DNA of 21,754 nt from Clostridiales bacterium (GTDB lineage: Bacteria > Bacillota > Clostridia > Christensenellales > Aristaeellaceae), in contig SFHK01000039.1 of the NCBI GenBank assembly GCA_004556395.1, positions 1 to 21,754 of the forward strand, read 5' to 3'. The position numbers and the translations under genes were made by a program. Each line of letters starts with the position of its first letter. The first letter of the stretch is position 1. Shown piece by piece: positions 14,955 to 21,373 of the stretch. Below the pieces are notes generated by a model that was not told the origin of the DNA, ran no database searches, and saw only the letters and a list, made by a program, of their open reading frames with translations.

Positions 14955-17265
14955 AGAGCTCGAAGTGGATTTCGGTTTTGCAGGCTGTCAGAAGTACGTC
15001 GCCTGCTTCTGTTTCCAGGTGTGCGCCGGAAGGGTTATGCACGGCGGGGGTATTCATCAGGCGGATGCGCAGGCCGGGGGCGCCGCCTTCCGTGCGGATG
15101 AGGATGGAATTGCCGTTCCGCTCTGCGGTGACGGTGAACGCTGCGTTGCCGCAGCGGTCGCAGACGGTGCGCTGTGCGCAGTCGCGCAGGGCGTACAGGC
15201 GCAGGGTGACGTTCTTTTCATAGTCGTAGTCGGCGCGGCCTTCGCAATCGCCCAGCGGCAGGAGCGTGTTTTCCCGCACGAACAGCGGCAGCGAGTCGAA
15301 GCCGTATTCCTCCCTGTGCCAGCCCGGCTCATTTCTGACCTCGCCGGTGAGCAGGTGCGTCCACGTGCCGCGGGGCAGGTAGTATTCACCGATGTTATCC
15401 TCGCGCATGACCGGCGCGACCAGCAGCGCGTCGCCCAGCATGTACTGGCGGTCGCAGTCCTCCGCGCCGAGATCGTCCGGGAATTCCAGCAGCATCGCGC
15501 GCATGGCGGGCACGCCCTCCCGATGCGTTTCCGCAGCCAGACTGTACAGGTACGGCATCAGGCGCGCCTTGAGACGGGCGAACGCGCGGCAAACATCCAC
15601 CGCTTCGTCGCCGAACAGCCACGGCACGCGGTAGGAATCGCTGCCGTGCAGCCGGGAATGCGTGGACAGAAGCCCGAAGGCCAGCCAGCGCTTGTACACG
15701 TGGTCGGGCGCGGTACCCTCGAAGCCGCCCATATCGTGGCTCCAGAAGCCGAAGCCGGACAGCGTCAGGCTCAGCCCACCGCGCAGCGATTCCGCCATCG
15801 ACGGATAGGTGGAATTGCAGTCTCCGCCCCAGTGCACAGGAAATTGCTGGCCGCCGACGGTCGCGCTGCGCGCGAACAGGCAGGCGTTTTCCTCGCCGCG
15901 CTCCTCGCAGATGGCCTCGTACACCACGCGGTTATAGATCAGCGTGTAGTAATTGTGCATGCGCACGGGGTCGCTGCCGTCAAAGTATCTCACGTCGGTG
16001 GGAATACGCTCGCCGAAGTCGGTCTTGAAATAGTCCACGCCCTGCCGCATCAGCGCCTTGAGCTTTTCCTTATACCACGCGCGGCATTCCGGGTTTGTGA
16101 AATCGTACACGGCGCAGCCGGGCTGCCAGCGATCCCACTGCCACACGTCCCCGTTCGGACGGCACAGCAGATAGCCCTTTTCCATGGCTTTGTCGAACGT
16201 GCGGCTCTTCTGGCCGATGTACGGGTTGATCCACACGCACACCTTCAGCCCGCGCGAGTGCAGCCGTTCAAGAAGACCCGTCACGTCCGGGAACATGTCC
16301 TCATCCCAGTCAAAGCCGCACCACTCGCCCTCCTTCATCCAGAAGCAGTCGAAATGGAACACGGACAGCGGGATTTTCCGCTCCGCCATACCGTCCACGA
16401 AGCGCATGACCGTGTTTTCGTCATACGACGTGGTAAACGACGACGAAAGCCACAGGCCGAAGCTCTCCGGCGGCGGCAGCGCCGGACGGCCGGTGAGCGC
16501 GGTATACGCGCGCAGAACGCCCTTCGCGTCCCCGCCGCCGATCACCAGAAAGTCCAGCTTCTCACCGGGGACGCTGAACTGCACCTTTGTGGCCGCCTCC
16601 GTGCACACCTCGAACGACACGGGGCCGGGATCGTTCACCAGCACACCGTAGCCGCGGTTCGTCAGGTAGAACGGGATGTTCTTGTATGCGATTTCCGACG
16701 ACGTACCGCCGTCCTCGTTCCAGATGTCCACCGTCTGGCCGTTCTTCACGAACGCCGTAAACCGCTCGCCCAGACCGTACACCTTCTCGCCGACGCCGAC
16801 CTCCAGCTGGCCGCGCATAAACGGGCCCTCGTTTGTGGTTATGTAGCTGAGCATGGGCGAACCGAAGCGGTCGCCCACGGCCGTAAGGCGCTTTCCGCGA
16901 TAGAAAAAGCGGAAGGCGCATGGGCGGAAGGCGATTTCCAGCGTCATTTCGCCCGAAGAAACGCGCAGCCCCGTTTCGTTCTGTTCAATCGCCAGCGCGA
17001 GCGCATCGTCGTTCAGCTCGAACGACGGCATCTTCGCCCGGCTTCCCCGAAAATGGCATGCCTGCACGCGCAGCACATCCCTGCGGGGCGACGAAATCGT
17101 CAGCTCAAGGGACGGGCCGTCCAGCCCGCGCACGTCGGCGCGATAGCTGACGGCGTACAGATACACGCTTTTTCCGTCCTGCGCCACGCGTACCTGCCGA
17201 ATCTGTTCACAGTTATAGGATGTTACTCCAGGCTTCATTACCCATTCGCCCACGTTGAATTTCAT
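14953..17265 (-). CDS. yicI: Alpha-xylosidase, glycoside hydrolase family 31 (YicI type)
   Basis: A 770-residue cytosolic enzyme that releases alpha-linked xylose from the non-reducing end of xyloglucan oligosaccharides such as isoprimeverose. It matches E. coli YicI (772 residues) almost position for position. The nucleophile is D416 in YFKTDFGE, the acid/base is D482 in HWGGD, and the YicI-type loop VFHFDCFWMKEGEWCGF (302-318) favours xylose over glucose. An N-terminal beta domain with VYGLGERF (162-169) precedes the barrel, and FGFWSHDMGGFE closes it. No signal peptide is present, so substrate must be imported. The ATG at 17265 follows AAAGGAGG; upstream in-frame codons overlap the flavodoxin gene. 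It starts 23 bases after the flavodoxin stop and is last in the operon, before a strong terminator. Confidence 0.95.
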   Translation of the reverse strand: MKFNVGEWVMKPGVTSYNCEQIRQVRVAQDGKSVYLYAVSYRADVRGLDGPSLELTISSPRRDVLRVQACHFRGSRAKMPSFELNDDALALAIEQNETGLRVSSGEMTLEIAFRPCAFRFFYRGKRLTAVGDRFGSPMLSYITTNEGPFMRGQLEVGVGEKVYGLGERFTAFVKNGQTVDIWNEDGGTSSEIAYKNIPFYLTNRGYGVLVNDPGPVSFEVCTEAATKVQFSVPGEKLDFLVIGGGDAKGVLRAYTALTGRPALPPPESFGLWLSSSFTTSYDENTVMRFVDGMAERKIPLSVFHFDCFWMKEGEWCGFDWDEDMFPDVTGLLERLHSRGLKVCVWINPYIGQKSRTFDKAMEKGYLLCRPNGDVWQWDRWQPGCAVYDFTNPECRAWYKEKLKALMRQGVDYFKTDFGERIPTDVRYFDGSDPVRMHNYYTLIYNRVVYEAICEERGEENACLFARSATVGGQQFPVHWGGDCNSTYPSMAESLRGGLSLTLSGFGFWSHDMGGFEGTAPDHVYKRWLAFGLLSTHSRLHGSDSYRVPWLFGDEAVDVCRAFARLKARLMPYLYSLAAETHREGVPAMRAMLLEFPDDLGAEDCDRQYMLGDALLVAPVMREDNIGEYYLPRGTWTHLLTGEVRNEPGWHREEYGFDSLPLFVRENTLLPLGDCEGRADYDYEKNVTLRLYALRDCAQRTVCDRCGNAAFTVTAERNGNSILIRTEGGAPGLRIRLMNTPAVHNPSGAHLETEAGDVLLTACKTEIHFEL

Positions 17266-17288
17266 GCCCTCGCCTCCTTTTTCGATCG

Positions 17289-17744
17289 TCAGTTTTTCTC
17301 CGCTTCGGCCATCATGCGGCTGTAGAACTCCACCGCCGCCTGAATATCCTTTTCCTTCGGCGCGCCGCGGTTCAGGCCGCCAATCAGCTTGAACGGCCCA
17401 TAGGTATCGTATCCCTTGCAGCCGAACGCGCCCAGACACGCGCAGTCCTTTGCCTGAGCGATCACGCGAACGGCGTTCGCATGGCTGTCCGAGGGCTTTC
17501 CGGCAGTATAGAGGAAGAAAACCTTCTTTCTCCTCGGAAGCCGCGCTTCCGTCTGCGCGAGGATTTCCTTGTAGAACTTCCCATACGCCACGCCGGACGC
17601 AATTCCGATCACGTCGTATTCCTCCAGCGACGGCACCGCGCCGGTCGCGTCAATCAGCACTACGTCGTAGCGCGCCCGAATTGCGTCCAGCAGCTTTTTC
17701 GTGTTTCCGTGATGCGCAGATTCATACAGAATGGCCGTTTTCAT
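17289..17744 (-). CDS. Flavodoxin-family protein
   Basis: A 151-residue flavodoxin fold protein. AILYESAHHGNTKKL (4-18) is the phosphate-binding loop for FMN, with the S/T-x-x-GNT pattern. VIGIASGVAYGKFY and FFLYTAGKPSDSH are the two further loops that flank the isoalloxazine ring. The protein probably carries electrons or acts as a small quinone or flavin reductase; the partner is unknown. The ATG at 17744 follows GAGGAAGGA. It lies 12 bases after the HD-protein stop and 23 bases before the alpha-xylosidase, so all three share one promoter. There is no obvious metabolic reason for the pairing with a xylosidase. Confidence 0.85.
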   Translation of the reverse strand: MKTAILYESAHHGNTKKLLDAIRARYDVVLIDATGAVPSLEEYDVIGIASGVAYGKFYKEILAQTEARLPRRKKVFFLYTAGKPSDSHANAVRVIAQAKDCACLGAFGCKGYDTYGPFKLIGGLNRGAPKEKDIQAAVEFYSRMMAEAEKN

Positions 17745-17756
17745 GCGTTTCCTTCC

Positions 17757-18251
17757 TCATTCGCCAATTTTGAAGATGGAGCGGAGCAGCGCGTGCGTGG
17801 TTTCCGTCTTCACATATTCCCGGTCGAACCGGGTGATATTTGCGGCGCTGTACGCGCTCTCGCCCGCGTTCACGATGTAGTCCGCTTCGATCAGAATCTG
17901 ATAGTCAATTCCGTCGATCGCGTCCACCGTGTGATGATGCGCCACGAGATACGCCACCCGCGCGATTTCCGTTTTGCTCAGGCCGCTTCCCTGCAAAAAC
18001 TCGACCGCCAGCGCGCCGCCCTCCAGCTCCTGATGCCTGCCGTCCGCCTGTCCATACTTCCGACGGCATAGCGGACACGCGATGTCGTGCACCACCGCCG
18101 CGACCTCCAACACCCGCTGCGTCTCCGAGTCAATGCTCTCCTGCTCGCCAATCAGCTTCGCGTAGCTCCATACCTTGAGAAAGTGGTCAATGTCGTGCAG
18201 ATTCCCGTCGTAAAAGTCGATCATCTTCTGAATGATTCCGCTGATACTCAT
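17757..18251 (-). CDS. HD-domain phosphohydrolase
   Basis: A 164-residue metal-dependent phosphohydrolase. HDIDHFLKVW (19-28) supplies H23, VVHDIAC (53-59) supplies the H55-D56 pair, HHHTVD (105-110) supplies further histidines and IEADYIVNAG supplies D124, completing the H...HD...D site. A CPLC pair directly follows the HD motif. Relatives such as Bacillus YpgQ and YedJ are small nucleotide or phosphoester hydrolases; the substrate here is not known. The ATG at 18251 follows GGGAGGG, and the first in-frame alternative lies upstream of the predicted transcript start. It is the first gene of the operon HD - flavodoxin - alpha-xylosidase. Confidence 0.85.
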   Translation of the reverse strand: MSISGIIQKMIDFYDGNLHDIDHFLKVWSYAKLIGEQESIDSETQRVLEVAAVVHDIACPLCRRKYGQADGRHQELEGGALAVEFLQGSGLSKTEIARVAYLVAHHHTVDAIDGIDYQILIEADYIVNAGESAYSAANITRFDREYVKTETTHALLRSIFKIGE

Positions 18252-18285
18252 CCGTATCCCTCCCGGTAAAGCGCTTTCTGTCCCC

Positions 18286-18314
18286 AGTATACCACAGAAC
18301 CCGCCGCCGCTCAA
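18286..18314 (-). promoter_or_regulatory. Extended -10 promoter of the HD-flavodoxin-xylosidase operon
   Basis: TTGAGC (18314-18309), 17-bp spacer, TATACT (18291-18286) preceded by TGG, an extended -10. The transcript would start about 28 bp before the ATG. Confidence 0.75.
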
Positions 18315-18383
18315 CTATTCCCGCGCAATTCCGAGAAAATGCAGTTTTCTGCAAAAGCTCGGAGTACGTCTTCTGCGATTCGC

Positions 18384-18412
18384 TTGACAAGCTACGACGT
18401 TCAGAGTATATT
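18384..18412 (+). promoter_or_regulatory. Consensus sigma-A promoter of the 122-residue unknown gene
   Basis: Perfect TTGACA (18384-18389), 17-bp spacer, TATATT (18407-18412). Confidence 0.8.
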
Positions 18413-18464
18413 GCTATTACGAAAAAATGCGTGGGACTGCACAATCGCAGGGAAAGGAGATTTT

Positions 18465-18833
18465 ATGCTGCGTTTTACTTTTTCTCCGGACGGGTCTTTG
18501 CCTAAGCATGCGCCCGCAAAATACCCGGACGTATTGGAGAGCAACGGATCTTTCACCATAACCGTCGACGGCCGAGTGTTTTTCACCGAGCCGTCTTTTC
18601 CCATTTATGAGTTTCTTTCTCAGGCAAACGAGTGGATGAATGGCGGGCGCGTTCCGGACAGCATGGAATACGCATCGCTGGAAACGGACGAAAACCCGCT
18701 GATCTGCTTCAGAAGAACCGTCGACGATACCTTCTGCTTGGAATCCCCATGGGCTGCGTTCAAATGCGACTCAACCTTTTCCTTCAAAGAAATTTGTAAG
18801 GCTGTTCGGGAGTTAAACGATCGGATGCATTAG
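18465..18833 (+). CDS. Hypothetical protein, 122 residues
   Basis: Not recognised with confidence. The product is a small acidic soluble protein with alternating beta segments (MLRFTFSPDG, GSFTITVDGRVFFTE) followed by FPIYEFLSQANEWMNGG and a C-terminal helix (KEICKAVRELNDRM). The fold resembles short DUF-type proteins of Firmicutes such as the DUF7878 group, a low-confidence likeness. There is no signal peptide or membrane segment. The ATG at 18465 follows AAAGGAGA; a longer frame exists upstream but passes through the promoter. It has its own near-consensus promoter 50 bp before the start. No terminator was found before the next promoter at 18878. Confidence 0.75.
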   Translation: MLRFTFSPDGSLPKHAPAKYPDVLESNGSFTITVDGRVFFTEPSFPIYEFLSQANEWMNGGRVPDSMEYASLETDENPLICFRRTVDDTFCLESPWAAFKCDSTFSFKEICKAVRELNDRMH

Positions 18834-18877
18834 CTCATCATGCCATGTGACTTCCCGAAATTCTTCTCTGCGACCAA

Positions 18878-18906
18878 TTGAAACATCGCACAAAATGCTG
18901 TATAAT
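18878..18906 (+). promoter_or_regulatory. Strong sigma-A-type promoter of the MmeI-like gene
   Basis: TTGAAA (18878-18883), 17-bp spacer, perfect TATAAT (18901-18906). Only 52 bp separate it from the start codon. Confidence 0.8.
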
Positions 18907-18958
18907 AAAACCATGTTATCTGTAGTTTATAGAATCACCTGCGCAGGAGGAGTGTCCC

Positions 18959-20128
18959 ATGACGGAAGCAGAGAGAAGACTGGCCGCAAGAGAATTTGCA
19001 GCTGATTGGGAAGGGCGTGGCGACGAAAAGCAGGAAACGCAGGCTTTCTGGATGGCACTTCTCCAAAAGGTATACGGCGTAGCGGAGCCGGAGAAATACA
19101 TCGAGTTTGAGGTACGCGTAAAGCTGGATCATACCAGCTTTATAGACGGCCTTATTAAGCCTACTCGTGTGCTGATTGAACAAAAGAGTTTTGACATTGA
19201 CCTACTGAAGGGCTATAAGCAGTCCGACAGTTCCGTGCTCACGCCCTTCCAGCAGGCACGGCGCTATGCGGGCTATCTGCCGCATGATCAGAATCCGCGT
19301 TGGATCATCGTGTGCAACTTTCAGGAATTCCACATTCATGATATGAATCGCCCCAACGACGCGCCGGAAATCCTAAAGCTTGCCGATCTGGAAAAGGAAT
19401 ATCGTCGTTTAAATTTCCTTGTGGATACAGGCGACGAGAATACAAAGCGCGAAATGGAACTCTCCATGCAGGCGGGCGAATTGGTAGGCCGACTGTATGA
19501 TGCGTTCATGAGACAATACAAGGACTCCACCAACGAGCGCACGCTGAAAAGCCTGAACATGCTCTGCGTGCGTCTGGTGTTTTGCCTGTACGCCGAGGAC
19601 GCAGGTATCTTTGGTCGAAACAATATGTTTCACGACTATCTGCGCGCTCGCGGAATGCAGAATGGCCGCCGTGCGCTGATTGACCTGTTCCGCGTGCTTG
19701 ACCAGAAGCCCGGGGAACGCGACCCTTATCTGGCTGACGACAATCCCGATCTCGCGGCCTTTCCATACGTCAACGGTGGTCTATTTTCCGATGAAAACAT
19801 TGAAATCCCGCCGTTCAATGAGGAAATCTATAACCTGCTTCTGACCCGCGCCAGCGAAAACTTCGATTGGAGCGGTATCAGCCCGACCATCTTTGGCGCG
19901 GTATTCGAGTCTACGCTGAACCCGGAAACTCGCCGCAAGGGCGGCATGCACTATACGTCTATCGAAAACATCCATAAGGTCATCGACCCGCTATTTCTGG
20001 ACGATCTGCGCGCGGAGTTGAAAGAGATTGAGTCGATCGCTGAAATCCGAACGCTTGAGAAGCGTTTGCTCGCCTTTCAGGAAAAGCTCGCGTCCCTCAA
20101 GTTTCTTGAAATCAAGGTGGCGTGTTGA
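18959..20128 (+). pseudogene. MmeI-like restriction-modification protein, cut off before the methyltransferase domain
   Basis: The 389 residues match the N-terminal half of single-chain type II restriction-modification enzymes of the MmeI (type IIL) kind. The N-terminal nuclease domain has D63 in FIDGLIKP and E74-x-K76 in IEQKS, a PD-(D/E)xK site. A helical spacer follows, with LKSLNMLCVRLVFCLYAEDA and GLFSDENIEIP. GGMHYTSIENI (H331, Y332) is the conserved lead-in to the methyltransferase. The protein agrees with the family through LKFL (residues 380-383) and then ends in EIKVAC and a stop, exactly where the SAM-binding DPACGSG motif should follow. The methyltransferase and target-recognition parts are therefore missing. 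The ATG follows AGGAGG and has a strong promoter, so a truncated protein may still be made. The break at about 20108 probably marks an inserted element. Confidence 0.82.
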
Positions 20129-20151
20129 ATACAAGCAATATGCGGATAGAA

Positions 20152-20193
20152 AATTGGTAGCATAATTGGTAGCAGTTTCGGAAATTGGTAGCA
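20152..20193. repeat. Three copies of an 11-bp direct repeat, possible recombinase site
   Basis: AATTGGTAGCA occurs at 20152-20162, 20164-20174 and 20183-20193. It lies in the 140-bp gene-free stretch between the end of the truncated MmeI-like gene and the recombinase tail terminator. Confidence 0.75.
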
Positions 20194-20228
20194 GATGTAC
20201 GCTGCGCCTTTTTTGTTTTTTGGGGGAA

Positions 20229-20260
20229 CAAAGAAAAGCTCCCGCTTTTGCACGGGAGCT
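20229..20260 (-). terminator. Intrinsic terminator after the recombinase remnant
   Basis: On the minus strand AGCTCCCG (20260-20253) pairs with CGGGAGCT (20244-20237) over an 8-base loop, followed by the T-rich TTTTCTTTG (20237-20229). Confidence 0.85.
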
Positions 20261-20266
20261 GAAGTG

Positions 20267-20347
20267 TCAGGCCTGAATTTCCATGCCGTTCTTGAACCGA
20301 ACTATCACCTTGTCCTTGCCGTAGATTCGACAAGGATATGGTAGGTC
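20267..20347 (-). pseudogene. Probable C-terminal remnant of a serine recombinase
   Basis: The last 26 codons before a TGA read DDLPYPCRIYG, then KDKVIVRFKNGMEIQA. The ending resembles the beta-strand close of large serine recombinases, where a V-x-F/V-x-F-K-N-G-x-E-I pattern is usual. Upstream the frame joins out of phase to the head of a Y-family polymerase gene near 20345. A strong terminator follows 7 bp after the stop, as expected for the end of a real gene. The assignment rests on a short stretch and on the recombinase head found at 21196-21073. Confidence 0.5.
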
Positions 20348-20406
20348 ATCTGCTCCACGCTCGCGTAGAACTTGTTCATATCGATATGCAGAATCTTCGG
20401 AGTCAT
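20345..20406 (-). pseudogene. dinB: 5' remnant of a Y-family DNA polymerase gene
   Basis: The ATG at 20406 follows GAGGTG and begins MTPKILHIDMNKFYASVEQ, the unmistakable first strand and steric-gate helix of DinB/UmuC-type polymerases, with metal ligand D9, steric-gate F13 and E18. After about 19 codons the similarity ends and the frame stops shortly after (TGA at 20308-20306). The polymerase body is deleted and the head is joined to the recombinase tail. The promoter at 20500-20472 is still intact, so a short futile transcript is likely. A separate polymerase C-terminus lies at 21754-21374. Confidence 0.85.
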
Positions 20407-20471
20407 GGGCTGGCACCTCGCTTGGATGATTTTGATGTGCCGATTCCGTATCGCTCGGAGCCGACGACAAT

Positions 20472-20500
20472 ATGCTATCACAAGAATCTGTGAGTTCCAA
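20472..20500 (-). promoter_or_regulatory. Promoter of the dinB head with an embedded operator-like box
   Basis: TTGGAA (20500-20495), 17-bp spacer, TAGCAT (20477-20472) preceded by TGA. The spacer carries CAGATTCTTGTGA against the -10. The region around it is a dyad TCACA-N6-TGTGA (20478-20493). Confidence 0.6.
20477..20490. repeat. 14-bp inverted repeat, copy 1 (operator candidate)
   Basis: ATCACAAGAATCTG, an exact inverse of 20608-20621. Confidence 0.8.
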
Positions 20501-20597
20501 GCGAACATGCTTCCCACTAAAAATAAACTTGTTCCCATTATTCTGTGTTTTTCTCGTCTCACTCGTCTCTCACACTCAAAAAATCTTTTGATAGCTA

Positions 20598-20626
20598 TTT
20601 ACAAACGCAGATTCTTGTGATATGCT
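20598..20626 (+). promoter_or_regulatory. Promoter of the XRE regulator with the same embedded box
   Basis: TTTACA (20598-20603), 17-bp spacer, TATGCT (20621-20626) preceded by TGA. The same 13-mer CAGATTCTTGTGA fills the end of the spacer as in the divergent dinB promoter. Confidence 0.65.
20608..20621. repeat. 14-bp inverted repeat, copy 2 (operator candidate)
   Basis: CAGATTCTTGTGAT; exact inverse of 20477-20490, 117 bp away. Confidence 0.8.
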
Positions 20627-20670
20627 TATCGTAAAGCTGAACACCAGCTGTTGGAGAAAGGCGGTTTAGT

Positions 20671-21072
20671 ATGGCAAGCAAGAAGACAGGAACCGGCATC
20701 GTTGATTTTCCGGTGCAGAAGGCCACAAAGAAACCGCGCATTGCCTTTGGCAGTACCCTGCGCGAATACAGACTGAAAGCTCATCTTGAGCAGGAGCAGG
20801 TCGGCAAGGCCTGCGGTGTGACCGGCAACGCGATCAGCAACTGGGAGCGCGACGTCGCACGCCCGGACGCTTCGCTGGTTCCCACCCTGTGCAATCTCCT
20901 CAACATCCCGCTGTACGACTTTTTCGGCATGGAAAATCCGAATCCGTACTCTGCGGAGGAGAAGGCGCTGGTGGCTGATTACCGGTACATGACCGATCCG
21001 AACAAGCGTCAGCTGCGCAGCATCGTCAGCGCTATCATCGACAGTCAGGACGAAACCCGTCGGGAGAACTAA
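20671..21072 (+). CDS. XRE-family helix-turn-helix regulator
   Basis: A 133-residue regulator with a Cro/C1-type DNA-binding domain at about residues 27-86. LREYRLKAHLEQEQVGKA is helix 1-2, GVTGNAISNWERDVARP holds the recognition helix, and LVPTLCNLLNIPLYDFFGM ends the domain. The C-terminal tail (about 95-133, from SAEEKALVADY) is the short dimerisation part seen in mobile-element regulators. No LexA-like protease motif is present. The ATG at 20671 follows AAAGGCGG. It faces away from the polymerase head, and both promoters carry the same 14-bp box, so it probably represses itself and the polymerase. Its stop codon abuts the broken recombinase at 21073. Confidence 0.88.
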   Translation: MASKKTGTGIVDFPVQKATKKPRIAFGSTLREYRLKAHLEQEQVGKACGVTGNAISNWERDVARPDASLVPTLCNLLNIPLYDFFGMENPNPYSAEEKALVADYRYMTDPNKRQLRSIVSAIIDSQDETRREN

Positions 21073-21196
21073 CCTGCACGGACAGCGAATGCATCAGCCG
21101 TTCGGTATCCATCGAAACACGCGCATAAGCCGCGACACGTTTTCGCTGAATAAGGTCCGGTTTTTTCACGTCGATCCGCGTTATGGATTTGGCCAT
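21073..21196 (-). pseudogene. N-terminal remnant of a serine recombinase
   Basis: The ATG at 21196 begins MAKSITRIDVKKPDLIQRK, followed by RVAAYARVSMDTERLMHSLS, the start of the resolvase domain of large serine recombinases; the serine in ARVS is the catalytic nucleophile. After about 41 codons (VQV) the similarity ends at about 21075, directly beside the stop codon of the oppositely oriented XRE gene. The remaining catalytic core, zinc ribbon and coiled coil are absent. The start overlaps the end of the 47-residue CxxC gene by 16 bp, so the pair was once translationally coupled. Confidence 0.82.
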
Positions 21197-21324
21197 TGTA
21201 TGCCCGAGTCGATCAGACGGCGAAAGCCGCAGTTCGGGCAAATGATGCTGACCATGTTTGCCGCTCTGAAACGGTGACCGGGGCGTGCCACATTTCTGGC
21301 AACGCGAATCGTCTTTCTTTCCAT
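21181..21324 (-). CDS. Small CxxC protein, 47 residues
   Basis: Not assigned to a known family. The ATG at 21324 follows an AGGAGG and TGAGGAG pair of purine-rich sites. The product starts MERKTIRVARNVARPGHRFR, is basic, and has a single zinc-knuckle-like pair ICPNCGFRR near its end. It lies 50 bp after the polymerase stop and overlaps the recombinase start by 16 bp. This tight placement between a polymerase and a recombinase suggests a conserved member of the mobile module. A DNA-binding or recombination accessory role is only a guess. Confidence 0.6.
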   Translation of the reverse strand: MERKTIRVARNVARPGHRFRAANMVSIICPNCGFRRLIDSGIQWPNP

Positions 21325-21373
21325 ACTCCTCAGTCCTCCTGTCTGTAGCAGATTGAGCTCATCACCCTTGCCA

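Noticed and set aside
14965..17325. 786-codon plus-strand open frame opposite the alpha-xylosidase
   Set aside because: Low-complexity translation without motifs; the minus frame matches YicI with both catalytic aspartates.
20152..20193. CRISPR array
   Set aside because: Only three 11-bp repeats with unequal 1- and 8-bp gaps and no cas genes.
20551..20572. Imperfect CTCGTCTCA tandem repeat between the twin promoters
   Set aside because: Two short copies only, likely chance in a pyrimidine-rich leader.
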